From Petrosia ficiformis (lineage: Eukaryota > Porifera > Demospongiae > Haplosclerida > Petrosiidae), in contig OX345638.1 in the NCBI GenBank assembly GCA_947044365.1, positions 3,643,201-3,707,200 of the forward strand: a stretch of DNA of 64,000 nt, read 5' to 3'. The notes beneath the pieces were generated by a model. That model did no database searches. It was given only the letters and a program-made list of their open reading frames with translations, and was not told the DNA's origin. Each line of letters starts with the position of its first letter. Position 1 is the stretch's first letter. Below, piece after piece: positions 14,302 to 25,619 of this stretch. Position numbers and translations under genes: made by a program.

Positions 14302-16496
14302 CATGCACATCTTAAATTATAAGTAAAGTCTGTTCTCATTCACGAATCAAAATTAGGATGATGACATTGTCACATTGTACATGTATGCAATACACATGTA
14401 GTGTTAAATTAATATTACGGGTGTTAAGTATTTCGCTATTGTTAAGATAAGTGTAAACATTCTTTCTCTATCTCACATGTGATGTTGACTAACAAATTTA
14501 TATTGTTAATTATGTACATGTACTTGTATCCAAATTCATAGACAAGATATACGTACACGACTATATGTACTACTCATAAATTCATAATACATGTAGTATA
14601 ATTACTAACCAAATCTTTCTGACATAGATGACAGTCTGGTATGTTTGATAAATAAATCAATATTTCCAGTTGATCCTGAAGTACAGCATACTGAACTAAA
14701 CTAATCCCTTCCTGTGAAAATATATTGAAAGAAATACAACTTAACAATGACACATCAAGATTTTATACAAGGTTCCCCTTTATCCAATAGAGTATCCTAT
14801 CGCAAATGAAAGGGTTTCAAAGAACTGTCAGAGTCAATCTCACAATATCTTTATTTCAAACATTTCCTTGGTGAAGATGATACCTGTATCATTATGTCAC
14901 ATCATGTGACAATGTGTATTGTATTTGTCATGAACTATAGGATTACTTATCCTATAGATTAAAATATTAAGGATACAGAGATTATATTTTTGTAATCTAA
15001 TAATGATTTACTTACATAGGGATAGGCTGAATATGGAATTTTAACTTTGTACATGTATTTGTGAAAAAATATTATTTAAGTATTCTTCTGATTGATTAAT
15101 TCATTATTCCAATGCTAAAATTGTTATTTTGAAACCACACTAAACCTCCAAAACTAATTATTAGTACTATATATTTTTGTTCCTATCACTATTCTTGAAT
15201 TTAGTATCATTGGACTATACATGTACATCAACAGGATACTTCTCTCAAGGGTTCTGTATATAGATGGCATTTTGGCTCCTACCTCTTCAGAAATGAATGC
15301 CCCCTGTTGTCATAATACTGAATCTTACATGTAACTTTTAATGATCAATATCAAGGAAGAGTCACCAAATGACACAGTTCGGTGGCTTTCTCTTGTTTCC
15401 TTGGCCCTTTAGGAGGCATTTGTTGGTGTCAGCAAGAAAGACACAGTGTTGATCAGTGACCACACCAACATATAATCAATGATGATGTCTTATTTGCCCC
15501 CTAAACATTTTTGGAGTGAGAACCTGGATAGAAGCAGTTTCTACTCTTCACAAACTCATCTAATACTTGACCACATGTGCAGAATGTTACAAAGTAAAGT
15601 ATCTAAGTGTACATATATATAATTCTAAGACTAGGGTCGGAGTTTTTGACATTGTTCAAGTCTTGGTTGTTTAGACATGTATAGTAAGCTTTCCTTTATT
15701 CAGTAACTTACTGACTATGGAATGAAGGATATAGAATCCATTTCTGACACTTAAAAGCTGTTTTCACTGTTTATCAGGATGATGGTCATATCACAAAACA
15801 TCTCTACACTACTAGAACTTCATATTTTGATTGTCCTAGTTACAATAACACTTCAGCTTTAGATATTCAATTTTAGTACAATTATTGGGGAGACTCAGAA
15901 TTGAGAAAGCACCATTTAGTGCAGTCAACTGAACAAACAAATGAATGAACAAACTACCTAACTGTTGTATAAAGCTAAGGGTCTTAATTTGGTTCAAATA
16001 CAACTCAGTTAGCTTTTTTTTTCTTTTGCAACAAAATGAATATGCTTTGGAGCTCAACGTCAGTTTTATTTTTCTTTTGTATTGCTGTATCTTCGCACCA
16101 TATACCCAATTATATACCCATGTACTATTTCAGCCACACAGTAAAACATCCTCAGGCTTGTTCCCACAATGCTTTACATTTCATTAGTACATTGTACAAC
16201 ATACATACCTACATGAGGTATGCAATATAATTATTATCACATGTATAATAATTATATCACTAGGTGATGCATGTACATGTAGCTAAGGAAGTTCTTTGTA
16301 CTGATAAATTGTTACAATGGCAACCTTAATATTAGTTCCTGTACAAACATGTATACAATATAATGAGTTCATGAATATTCAGATTGTTACTGATGTTACA
16401 TACCTCATCAGTTCCGTTCACCTGACTGGGAACCTTCTTTAATAAAGTGATCAATCGATTCAAATCACCTCTACAAATACAAGCTAACAAGTATTC
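4799..16496 (-). CDS. Ankyrin-repeat / Roc-GTPase protein, partial (8 exons)
   Basis: Exons in transcript order: 16496-16404, 14711-14610, 13872-13765, 12936-12838, 10814-10710, 9055-8921, 7109-7026 and 5728-4799. All are phase 0 with AG/GT borders and join into 552 codons. The first six encode about one ankyrin repeat each; examples are TALHHASRNGNVDICKLLL and TAVHYAAQHGYLEVVKLL. The last, 310 codons, is a Ras-of-complex GTPase: P-loop GPVNSGKTT at exon residues 25-33, DxxG in WDFSGD (83-88), and a G4-like GSHFD (242-246) in the place of the Roc THLD. About 100 Ser/Pro-rich residues (roughly 137-235) separate G3 from G4, where Roc domains are normally short. Ankyrin plus Roc recalls DAPK and other ROCO proteins, but no kinase, COR or death domain is visible. 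The start and later exons were not found: the donor after 4799 is good, but 1-4700 shows no obvious exon. Role inferred: intracellular signalling scaffold or GTPase. Confidence 0.85.
5840..5902. repeat. (CA)n-rich microsatellite
   Basis: CA-rich tract with GACA interruptions, just upstream of the Roc exon on the gene's strand. Small ORFs across it on both strands are low-complexity artefacts. Confidence 0.9.
6165..6960. repeat. (ACAT)n tetranucleotide tract
   Basis: Long imperfect ACAT/GTAC array, purest at about 6488-6760, passing into CA/GACA repeats at 6770-6850 and then into TACATGTA-type palindromes. It is interrupted at about 6245-6480 by unique-looking sequence. ORFs up to 171 codons over it, on both strands, come from the four-base period lacking stops. 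Confidence 0.9.
7739..8442. mobile_element. TTAA-flanked terminal-inverted-repeat element (704 bp)
   Basis: The left end TTAAGGTGGCGCTCT is matched exactly, as reverse complement, by the right end AGAGCGCCACCTTAA. The ends coincide with TTAA, the target used by piggyBac-type transposons. The interior has only short ORFs and no recognisable transposase, so this is a MITE-like derivative. It lies in the ankyrin/Roc intron between exons 8921-9055 and 7026-7109. Confidence 0.75.
8711..8800 (+). mobile_element. tRNA-derived SINE-like sequence
   Basis: An A-box-like GTGGCTCAGACGGTAAG lies at about 8733-8749 and a B-box-like GGTCCTGGGTTCAATCCC at about 8764-8781. The flanking bases do not pair into an acceptor stem, so this is not a functional tRNA. 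Similar boxes occur at 20525-20580 and 23085-23145. Confidence 0.65.
9221..9308. repeat. Short fold-back repeat
   Basis: Arms AAAGAAATGCACATGAGGT and the near-complement ACATGTGCATTTC-type arm (actual right arm around 9283-9303) flank a centre where TGACCTCAA pairs with TTGAGGCC. It lies in an ankyrin/Roc intron and is non-coding. Confidence 0.5.
10077..10145. repeat. Near-perfect 69-bp hairpin
   Basis: Two 28-nt arms, 10077-10104 and 10118-10145, are complementary with about one mismatch around a 13-nt loop. The arm core is CTTTTAGACCCAAAGTA. It sits in an ankyrin/Roc intron and is probably a minimal fold-back element. Confidence 0.8.
11845..11960 (+). repeat. Dispersed repeat, family B, truncated
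   Basis: Starts with GAGAGTATGGTAGTACTCTC and continues through ACATTTCAATTG..AAGTGATG, as in 60994-61215. It is truncated on the right. Confidence 0.65.
12120..12420 (-). repeat. Dispersed repeat, family A (3' half, reversed)
   Basis: Reverse-complement relative of 1320-1640. Landmarks are CCTGAAGAAGTAAGTGTAA and AACTCAACAACTTA. About 300 bp, inside an ankyrin/Roc intron. Confidence 0.65.
12986..13085 (-). mobile_element. tRNA-derived SINE, 5'-truncated, with (TTTC)n tail
   Basis: On the minus strand a perfect T-arm GTGGGTTCGAATCCCAC (B box, about 13061-13077) is followed by CGAGGCAACTCTC, a hairpin partner TTGCCTCAGGTG and a (TTTC)n tail at 12988-13016. The second copy, 37173-37262, has lost most of the B box. 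It lies in an ankyrin/Roc intron. Confidence 0.75.
13921..14250. mobile_element. MITE-like repeat, family E, copy 1
   Basis: This 330-bp unit begins CCCGATACGGCGAAACATC and ends in a long fold-back, about 14132-14247, whose arms contain CGTGCTATATCAGATTTATA. A 298-bp copy with the same start and fold-back lies at 40133-40430. Both sit next to (TA)n tracts, a likely insertion target. Confidence 0.75.
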
Positions 16497-16515
16497 CTAA
16501 ATAATTATAAATATA

Positions 16516-16549
<34 letters not shown>

Positions 16550-18817
16550 AAAACTATCACAATAGATACAGTGAATGCACACACAGAACAGAACCCTCGA
16601 CACAAGTGTGATTGGGAAACAAGAATGACTACAGATGGCTTCAACCATGATCATGAAATGAATAGGTGGAGCTAGAAATTGACACAAAAAGCTAAAAGCC
16701 AGCTCGATGTCGTAGCAGCCACTACTTCAATTGTACTTGATTTCAAGCTGTGATTCGACAGCGATAGCCTTCAAACAAGATCAGTTCTGTTTCCATGTAC
16801 GCATTTGCTACCAGAAGTCTTCTGAAAGTAGTGAAACGGCAATCGTGAGTTGTAAAAATTGTCATAACTTTATAACCGAAAGGTTTTATAAAAGCCTGTC
16901 TTTTATTTTCATCCTTATATAATTTTACATCTTTTGGTAGCTTGATCAATGTCTCAATGTTGTTAGTTCTTAAGAAAGTTTGTTCATACACAGACAGACA
17001 GAATGCTAGATGTCAGTTCCGCTCCGCCTACCCGGGCAAGGGTTAAAAATTAAAATGAGGCAGAAATGACCTTATTTAGCCACACACCCATATAAATGTA
17101 TACTTAAATCTGTAATTGTTTTCAGCTGAACAGTACATGTACATGTACATAACATACACGAATGTAAATTATTTTACTGCAAGTTTTGACAACATCTGGC
17201 TAAATACTATATATACTTCAGGTAAACTAAATGGTATCAACAACTCAAAACAAATCTAATGAGAACGCTAGAAATGACAGATATATATCAATAACTACAT
17301 GTACTTATAGGTATGATGTAATAATAATATACAAGAAATAAATGAGCTAGACTTAAAGTGTACTGAATTATCGTATTCATCTCCATATCTCCACAAATTC
17401 ACCAAATAATGGTAGTTTGGTGATATTAATATACATTATGCAAGTAATCATAATAATACATTATATATAATCATTATACAACAAAATTCTTCTTGCTCAG
17501 AATACCAATCAGTTACATGCCATGCATAGCACTGACTTACATGTATATAACGGATCTTCTTTTCAATGCAGTTGCTTTAGCAGCAGTACCTAAGGTTTAT
17601 TAATGAAGACTAGGGGATATTAATGATGTAGCAGTTGATGGTTATAGGCAGAAGCTACTGTCTATTGATGGTAATATTAATTATTCATATTAGGAAAAAA
17701 ATGGGAGAATAAGTTTTTGAGATCTGCAGATAATACAAAATTAATAACAGTATTGAGATCATACCAGATGAGGCATCTTGTGGATGAGTGGTCAAAGAAC
17801 AGATTGAGTCAAGAAGGATGTCGAATCTGGAAAGGCCACGCCCATCACATCTTACTCATTTTGATGATGACAACTACGACTGAACTACTACGACTGAACT
17901 GTATATTATTGCACAGACACTGGAAAATATCATGAGTGGGATAAAAATTCTTGTCAGGAGTCAGGATAAATGCAATAATGGGTTTATGTGCTAACCATGT
18001 AGTCATGGAACTGTTAACGTGTCCCGGTTTAAAAGTCAGTAGAACTTGAAACTTAGAAATGGTTGAAAATAATTTCCATAAACTCACATTTATTATGCCA
18101 TCCGAAGTGAATTATTGGACTCCTTCACAGAGGTATATTGCACTTTTTGACTTGGGCTATTGCTTAGAATTAAGTTGAATCAAAGAAAAAGGTTTATACT
18201 TCATAACAGTTAGTATTCCTTATTGTCTATATAATTACGCAGGAGATTAAGTGAAGCCTGTACATGTATAGTGATCAAGCCTGTAAGAGCAAGTTTGTCG
18301 GCACTCCGTAACATAATATTTTATTATTAATACTTCAACTGAACAGTATGGATTACTCATGGCCTGTTTTTCATCTAAGAAAGATTACTGCTTGATAAAT
18401 GAGTTCCATTCGGTCACCGATACATAATTATAGATCTGGACTTGTGTGTAACGAATTTGAATGTCTGTTGTACATTCTCAGCAAATACATGTGATTGAGA
18501 ATTTTTTATCATTTGTTTATCAGTGTGATACAAAAACATAATTATTGAGTATAATGTACCGAAAATCATTTTAGGAATGATTACCAACAACATTTGTAAT
18601 CAAGTATAGGTATTGATGAACAACCATATTGTGAGCCAATTACTACAGCTAGATTAAATACATTATGTATGTATAATGTTTCAAACTCATATTTTATACC
18701 ATTTTATTTATAGTTATTAGCAGTTAGTCATGACACATGACATAAAGTAAACCTGAGAAGATAATAGTGACACATATAACACATACCACAGTGATGTTAC
18801 TGCATTCGAAGTAAGAA
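16497..18817. other. Region between ankyrin/Roc exons and the receptor start
   Basis: It contains a (GT)n tract at about 16520-16548 and family D at 16565-17040. The rest is AT-rich and shows no convincing exon. It probably holds the missing 5' part of the ankyrin/Roc gene and the receptor promoter; neither was resolved. Confidence 0.5.
16565..17040 (+). repeat. Dispersed repeat, family D, copy 1
   Basis: Landmarks are CACAAGTGTGATTGGGAAAC, GCTACCAGAAGTCTTCTGAA and TATAACCGAAAGGTTTTA. Other copies are at 25620-26150 (same sense) and 29270-29475 (reverse). Its outer end, as seen near 42540-42680, resembles GGAGGGTTACTGTAAT. Non-coding. Confidence 0.7.
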
Positions 18818-19098
18818 ATGATAATGGTGGGCTTTGTTCTTTTTAGTTTTATTCTTCAATTCACTGTCTCTTATGGTTCCAGTACTTATAAGATTTTAGT
18901 GTTGACATCTTCTTCCTCAATGTTCAATACTTCAGGTGTTCTTCCAGCTGTTGATCTAGCACTCTCATTGATCAATTCTTCACTTTTATTAAATGAATCC
19001 ACTCTTTCTTACTCTACTGTACTAGATTCTCAAGTGAGTATAATTATAATCATATATGAAATTTGTATAATTATTATTATGTAATTATTGTATATATA

Positions 19099-19135
<37 letters not shown>

Positions 19136-22023
19136 CATATCACAGTGTAACACAGAACACACCATAGATGTACTGGAAGAACAATTAACCAGTTCTTCAC
19201 AACAACCTGTAGCGATAATTGGATGTGGCTGTTCTAATGCAACAGAAGCTGTAGCTAAGATACCACTATTACAAAACATACCAGTGGTAATTAATATTTA
19301 TAATTATTATTATTTATGATGACAATTATACTTGTGCAGATATCCTATGCCTCTACTTCAGTTACTATTAGAGACTCAGTTTTTTTCCCTCCGTTAATCC
19401 GAGTTGGACCAAATTTTCAATTCATTGCTCCAGCAATAACCTCATTCATTTGTATGTATGAATGGAAACAAGTGGAATTATTTGCTCAATCTTCAAACAC
19501 AAATACATTTCAGGTAATACTACACTATAACCTCCATTTTATTGCATTAATTTGGTCGTAATATTATAACAGAGTGTGAACAGAACACTGTACAGCGAAG
19601 GATATGAAGTCAAAATTCACTTATATCAAGAACATTTAGAAGAATTTGACAACATTTTTAATGTTAGTTTCCCTATATTTGTTGTCATATAATTATATAT
19701 TATTAATCATTAGAGGACTGAATCACGAATATTTATACTGGATACAGGACCTGTACTAGCACAGTATATTATGCTTCAAGTAAGAGTTATAACTTAAGAA
19801 ATCACTAGTAATGAAAGTATACTTTTCCCTTCATTAATTACGTGCAGGCTCGAAAACATGAGATAAAATATCCAGCTTATGTCTTCATCATTGTCAATAA
19901 TTTTTCTGGTTACAATATCTTTACTAGTGTCACTAACAACTCAATAATCATACAACCATACACTCAAACTATTTCTAACTCTATAACTGGACTGGTAAGA
20001 AAATACTGACCCAAACATATAGTTTGTAAGGTATTGTATTCAACAGAGTTTATCCAAGTTTCAAACATTTTACAACAATTCTGCGCCAAAAACCTGGAAA
20101 ATGTCTTTTGCACCTTATGCATTTGATGCAGTATGGACACTAGCATTGGCTATCAACCGCTCAAGCAATCTAATTGATAATCTGTTCAACTTGACATTTA
20201 CTGGAATAACAGTTAGCAATTTGTGCATCAGCTAGTATAACTATGTATAAACATTACACTACAGGGAGATATATCATTCACTGAATTGGGAGACCGCCCA
20301 CCAAACGAGATTGAATTTTTATTAACTAGACAACAAGGTTAATAATATATATTAAAGTATTTTGTGCATCTAGGTCATGTATGTTTATGAATAAAGAGGG
20401 AGACACATATCCAGAAATAATCTGCATACCAGTTGTGGTAATCAACTAGTGAACTGGAGACACACACAGCTGAATATGCGTATTGGACATTGTCTATGAA
20501 ATGCTCTTTCTTGACCTGGTTCCAGTAGCTCAGATGATATAGCAATCAGAAGGTCTTGGGTTCATATCCCAGCTGGTCTAGATTTTTTGAGGATATGTGT
20601 CTCCCGCTTTATTCATAAATTATATTTCTTATTCATGAAAATGTAATTGAATAATAATTCCATTGAATACTATAGATGATAATGATGTAACAGTTCTACC
20701 ATTTGCAAGATTCAACAGTGATAAAATATATTGGATCAATGGATTGAATAGTAGTGACATATGGCCAGGTAATATAATGATGATAAAAATAATACAAAGT
20801 GTAACCAATCTTTTAATTCATACAGCTGGAATACCAAGTGATGGTACTGCAACTTCAGTAATTGTAATTAAGTCAGGAAGTATGACTGCATTTACTGTGA
20901 TGTGCGTATTATCTACATTTGGAGTAGTATGGTCATTAACCTGCCTGATGTTTAATATTTGGTTTAGAAAATCCATGTAAGCAATATTATAATCCCAATT
21001 AATAATAATTAACATCAGTGCCTAATTTATATTATAGAATTATTCGTTTAACGACCCCTAATGTTAACTATCTGCTAGCAGTCAGTGGAGGATGTCTATA
21101 TATTAGTGTATTATTATTTACTCATCCTGTGGAGACAGTAAACTATGCACGAGCATTTTGCAATGTACGTCTAACTGATTCATTTAAATTAGCTCATGTG
21201 GCAATCTCTTTTTCCAGTTAAGATCTATATTACCATCTCTGCTGTATGATTTATGCTTTGCTACAATTGTTGCTAAGGTTTGGAGGATTTATTACATCTT
21301 CAAAAATCCAAAGCCAAATCAAAAGGTATATATTGGTTAACTGACAAAATTAAGTTTTATATTCTATATATACAGATAGCAAAGGACTGGCATTTGTTTC
21401 TCATCATATTAATTATTGTATTAATTGATGCTGTTATCATTATCCCTTTTATATCAGTGAGTGTAGTTTTTGAGACCCCTCAATTAATAAAAAATAATGA
21501 AATTCAAGACAGAACTAATGTAAGTGCCTTATAATAGCTTCATCACTTATTAATTCATTTTCAAACTACTTCAGGAAGATGGTATTACTGAGAGCACCTA
21601 CTTATATGTCTGCAGAAGAGGACCTTTCTTTGCATTTAGTGGTGCCTTTACAATTGTTTATAAACTAATTCTACATATAGTTGCTCTCTTCATGGCATTT
21701 CAAACAAGGAATGTAAAAATAAGTGTGCTAAATGACTACAAGTATAACGCTGCTATTGTATACATTGTAACTGCTTTGATGACTATTGCAGTAATCTCAC
21801 TGTTGTCGTTAGGAAGTTATCCAACCATATACGGTATGGTAATAGCAATGTGCTTTTTTATAATTTGTTCCTTGTTTCTTGGGTTAACTTTCATACCAAA
21901 GGTATGTATAAGTATACTGGATGCAATGAAATGTTATTTTTTTACTTATACATTTAGATGGTTGCTTTGTACAAAGATCCACAAGGTGATAGAGTATTCA
22001 ACCAGAACATACCTCCAAATTAA
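18818..22023 (+). CDS. GABA-B-like class C G-protein-coupled receptor (15 exons, 695 aa)
   Basis: Exons: 18818-19033, 19146-19286, 19340-19513, 19573-19662, 19714-19779, 19848-19994, 20047-20211, 20265-20337, 20676-20768, 20826-20976, 21038-21164, 21218-21325, 21376-21519, 21575-21901 and 21958-22023. All have AG/GT borders and join in frame. The start codon opens a signal peptide (MIMVGFVLFSFILQFTVSYG). An extracellular Venus-flytrap-like ligand domain follows (about 25-385), with several N-glycosylation sites, then seven membrane segments (about 407-672). Class C marks: the Cys at the top of TM3 (about 480, AFCN) and its ECL2 partner (about 578, YVCRRGPF), AKVWRIYYIFKN after TM3, and FIPKMVALYKDPQGD at the end of TM7, the GABA-B family signature. 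No cysteine-rich linker, as in GABA-B receptors. The tail is very short, about 20 residues with no coiled coil, so dimer trafficking as in mammalian GABA-B is unlikely. The ligand cannot be predicted. Confidence 0.93.
20385..20622 (+). mobile_element. Terminal-inverted-repeat element with a SINE-like core, in receptor intron 8
   Basis: The ends are inverted: GAATAAAGAGGGAGACACAT at about 20390-20409 pairs with ATGTGTCTCCCGCTTTATTC near 20597-20616. Inside is a tRNA-like segment, GTAGCTCAGATGATATAGCA then GGTCTTGGGTTCATATCCC. It accounts for the one long intron (338 bp) in an otherwise compact gene. A related core without the inverted ends is at 23045-23165. Confidence 0.7.
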
Positions 22024-22751
22024 ACAGGGCAAACAATTTGATGTTGTTTATTTCATTTGTGATTTTATCAGTACATGACTAAGAATTCTCATTGACATCA
22101 TTTGAAACTATATTTGATTACAAGATCTTAACAACACCTTCACTCCTTTTCTGTATCTGATATAGATAAGTTAGGCCACATTCATACTAGTACTGCCACT
22201 GCAAGCAAATAGTTCTTTCACTTGTCACAAGCAAGAACACTAAGGAGTAAGATACTTCCAGTTACAAACCAGTGTAGTAACTCTAATTTTGTGCTAGTAG
22301 CATTTGATATTGACATTTTAGAGAGGATTTAGTCCCTCCTAATATATTTTTGTAGTGGCTCAAGCCCCTGTAGCCCCAAACTAACCCTCCCTCCACTCTT
22401 GTGCCTATGCACTCCATAATGCAAACTGAATACGTATCATTTGATTTCCATGCATGAGAGGAAGAGATTCATATTGGAAATCATCAATTTCATTTAACTA
22501 CATGTATAAAACTTTGAAGAATCATGAGTAAATTAAGATATTCATGATTGAAGATGAACATAATTATTGAAAAGGTTCATTGTTACTTTGGTTAAAGAGC
22601 TGGTACTGCTGGTATGGATGGATTTGAAAAACAGTCTTGTGTTATTACTACAAACCATTACTTATTTGTTGTTGCCAAGTGAGTCATTCAAGAGTAATAA
22701 ATTTTTTTTTTTTTAAATTAATTAAATCGAAGAGCATCATGTAGGGATATA

Positions 22752-22970
22752 TATCAAAACCAAAAAAACACAGAACATTGTCAAGATTGGAATGGTACCT
22801 TAGCAGCAAATTGAACACCACTTCCACATAACAACCCTACATAAGTATATACAACTTGAGTAAAGGCAAATCACAAAGTAGTACTTATGTACAGCTGTTA
22901 TGTACATTGTAGTTGTGGTGTTTAATTTTGTTCCTAACGTACCATCCTTCCTGAGCTTTTCATTTTTAAA
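22752..22970. repeat. Fold-back repeat, family C (divergent copy)
   Basis: The left arm GATTGGAATGGTACCTTAGC and CACCACTTCCACATAACA are inverted at about 22890-22950 (GTTATGTACATTGTAGTTGTGG; CTAACGTACCATCC). More degraded than the copies at 50613 and 61860. Confidence 0.6.
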
Positions 22971-23044
22971 AATGCTTTTATATTATTCTTCTTAAAATTA
23001 TATATTGCATGATACAATTAAAATTTTAAATTAATAATAAACCT

Positions 23045-23165
23045 GTAGTAGACATTTGTCTGTGAAATACTCTTCCTCAACTTAGTTCCTCATGATCAGC
23101 ATTTGACTAGTAATCAGAAGGTCTTGGGGTCAAACCCAAACTGGTCTAGATTTGACATGTATCTC
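23045..23165 (+). mobile_element. SINE-like tRNA-derived repeat
   Basis: Shares AATCAGAAGGTCTTGGG(G/T)TC and CTGGTCTAGATTT with the core at 20525-20590, so the two form one SINE-like family. No functional tRNA fold. Confidence 0.6.
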
Positions 23166-23334
23166 TCCTTTACATACCTAGTCTAAAATTAATAATTAAA
23201 ATTAGCAATTAAAATTAGCAATTAAATAAAATACCAAGGAAAGCTAAACATTCAATTATTCACACATCAAAAAAAAAAGGTGAACAATAATCCTATGAAA
23301 TTAAATAACTGGTCAACCATTTATTATATTTCTT

Positions 23335-25102
23335 CTAGTCTTGATAGTCCTCTTCATCGCGATATGCTTCAATTGTATCAGGGTTTTCCAAGTAAACATT
23401 CACCTTCCTAGCAACATCCATCAGCCTCATACGTTTTAACATATCGAGGATCCCTTTCCAGCTTATTGGGGGTCTTGTCTCATGTTCATACCATTTCTGT
23501 ATCACTTCCTCTAATCTGGCTTCATCAGTTAAGTCCATCCTCCTACGCAGACCAGTGCGGAAATCATAATCGATTTTCAACTCTCGGGCAATTGGATCCC
23601 ATTGGGATGACTTCGCTTTGAGATGTGTGAAAACATCATCTGGTAAAGGGCGTTTGTTCAATATGTATACTTTCTGAACAATAGCTGAAGCTGTAGAGTG
23701 CAGATGGAAAGAAAACATTATTTTACAATCACAGGTATTTCAGAGATCAAATAAAAATTCATTACTACTATTTGTATAAACAGGAGAGGAGGCAGCTAAA
23801 GCACCCTCTGCCCTCCCTGTTTACATACACAAAAAATATGTTTATACAATAACAATTTTGCTTCTCTTTAATCTCATCACAGTACTGGCCTAAACTCAAA
23901 TTGACGAGCATGATCTTATCATTACTGTATAATCTTTGTGCTACAGAACAGTTGATCCATTGAACACACACACATACACACAAGTCAAGCTTTTAATCCA
24001 GTTCACATGTATCAAAATAAATGCTGATGAGATCAATATAAATGTATTATTATATGTACCACTTTCAAGTAAACTTTTGTTTACAATGGGATTGTTAAGT
24101 GTCAAAATTATATATGTAACAAGTTCACAAAGGACATAAAAGGGTACAAAAACTGAAAAATTGATTATTATGAAATGGATGTTTAAGACTTGTAATTATA
24201 TTTTCGTATGTTCAGTTTCTGCACAAATGCAAACTACTATTCTATACATTCCAATACCAAAATAATTACCAAAATAATTGGCTATTCATTGGAGACTTAC
24301 TAGAGAAACGCTATTCCCAAAATGAGTCATACATACATTTACTGAAACTAGATATTCATTCATTAGTTGCTTGATTACATGTATTTGTTACCTTTCAGAT
24401 TGACTTCACCAATCTCTACTTCTCGGTGAGACGATTGCACATCCTTGATGGCATCATGCGTTTTAGCCAGAGCTGTAGTAAGTAGCATATCCTGCTTAAG
24501 ATACTGGTTAAGATAGCGTGTCCATAGACCTCCTTGCTTGCTATCTCCTCGTGCCTTAGAGAAAGTGGATGTTGCATAAGCAACAAGACTCTCAGGAGCT
24601 TTGTTAGCGGTAACTTTGAAATTAGGTTGACTACCACCAACTGGTGCGCTGCTCAAGCAGCAATCGAAAAAGAAAAGATAGGCACGACCAAATTTTCCTG
24701 CTTTACGATGCGTTATCAAAGGAGTAATAATGTGTTCCTCAATACGTACATATTCACTACCGCTTTTGTCTTTCTCTACCTCCATTGGAATCACAAATGC
24801 ATTACCAGACTCATCAACTCCACCATGGCCAGCATAATAGAAAGCAACAAATTTGTAGTTGTCAGGGTAGTTTGAGTCAGCAGCGGCTTCGACTAACGAA
24901 ATTAACTCCTGATTAGTTAAATTCTTCTCACGATACACAGCAAAGTTTAAGTCACTGCGAAAAGTTGCTTCCATGTGGTCAACATCAAGATCAGTCCCAG
25001 CTGGACCAAACATTCCAACGATAAAGGCAATACCTTGAGCTTCTAGTTTCTCCTTACGACATAATTCTATTTTCTGTTTCAATACAGCCTTGTTAGATTT
25101 AC
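23335..25102 (-). CDS. Caspase-like (C14) protease with C-terminal death domain, last two exons
   Basis: Exon 25102-24392 (starting with the last two bases of a split codon) joins 23690-23335 in frame through GCT, giving about 354 codons to a TAG stop at 23335-23337. The first exon is a caspase-fold domain: hydrophobic strands IAFIVGMFG and FVAFYYAGHGG, with the catalytic His in AGHGG, and YLFFFDCCLSS, whose second Cys fits the metacaspase/caspase DCC site. The last exon is a death-type domain: WDPIAREL, then RLEEVIQKWYE, then ISWKGILDMLKRMRLMDVARKVNVYL. A minus-strand AATAAA lies about 10 bp past the stop. Upstream exons, including the start, were not found in 25103-31900. The family cleaves proteins in cell-death or innate-immune signalling; the death domain probably recruits it to an adaptor. 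Whether it is a true caspase or metacaspase/paracaspase-like is open. Confidence 0.85.
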
Positions 25103-25619
25103 CTAGGTAAAAAAACAAGATAATTTATGAGAAGCCCATAAAAACACAAAGGCCAATCACAATACTTTTACAACAAAAATAATACTTAATGAACTATGTT
25201 ATTGGGGGATGATTAGGGGCCACACAAATTAATCAAGAGGAAGAGGAAAGTAGAGCAACAAAACACCATACTAATAAATTTAGGGAGAACGCAAGCAATA
25301 CAGTTCCCAGTAAATTCAACACGATTGAAATGTACAGATGTGTAGTAGGTTTTATAATGCACACTTGTATATGTATGCCCAGGAATATGAGAAAGAGGAA
25401 TGGGTACATTGCACAAACTACATTGTAATACATAGGCAGTCTCAGACACAAATTACCTCAAGGTCTATGTTTGCACCTGTATGCAATGCCAACCAATTAT
25501 TTGTAGTATTCAGAACAAAATTAATAGAAGCTACCAGACCCTTCCCAATTAGGGATGTGTTACAAACACTTGCCTTGCTTCTTTACTACTATTATTAATT
25601 AAATAAGCATTATGCATTC

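Larger units (their letters stand above)
22024..23334. other. Convergent intergenic region
   Basis: Lies between the 3' ends of the receptor (+) and the caspase/death gene (-). It holds a divergent family C fold-back and a SINE-like copy. No gene is seen. Confidence 0.7.

Noticed and set aside
17530..17592. Possible small minus-strand exon upstream of the ankyrin exons
   Set aside because: It has plausible splice sites, but its end phase does not fit the phase-0 acceptor at 16496.
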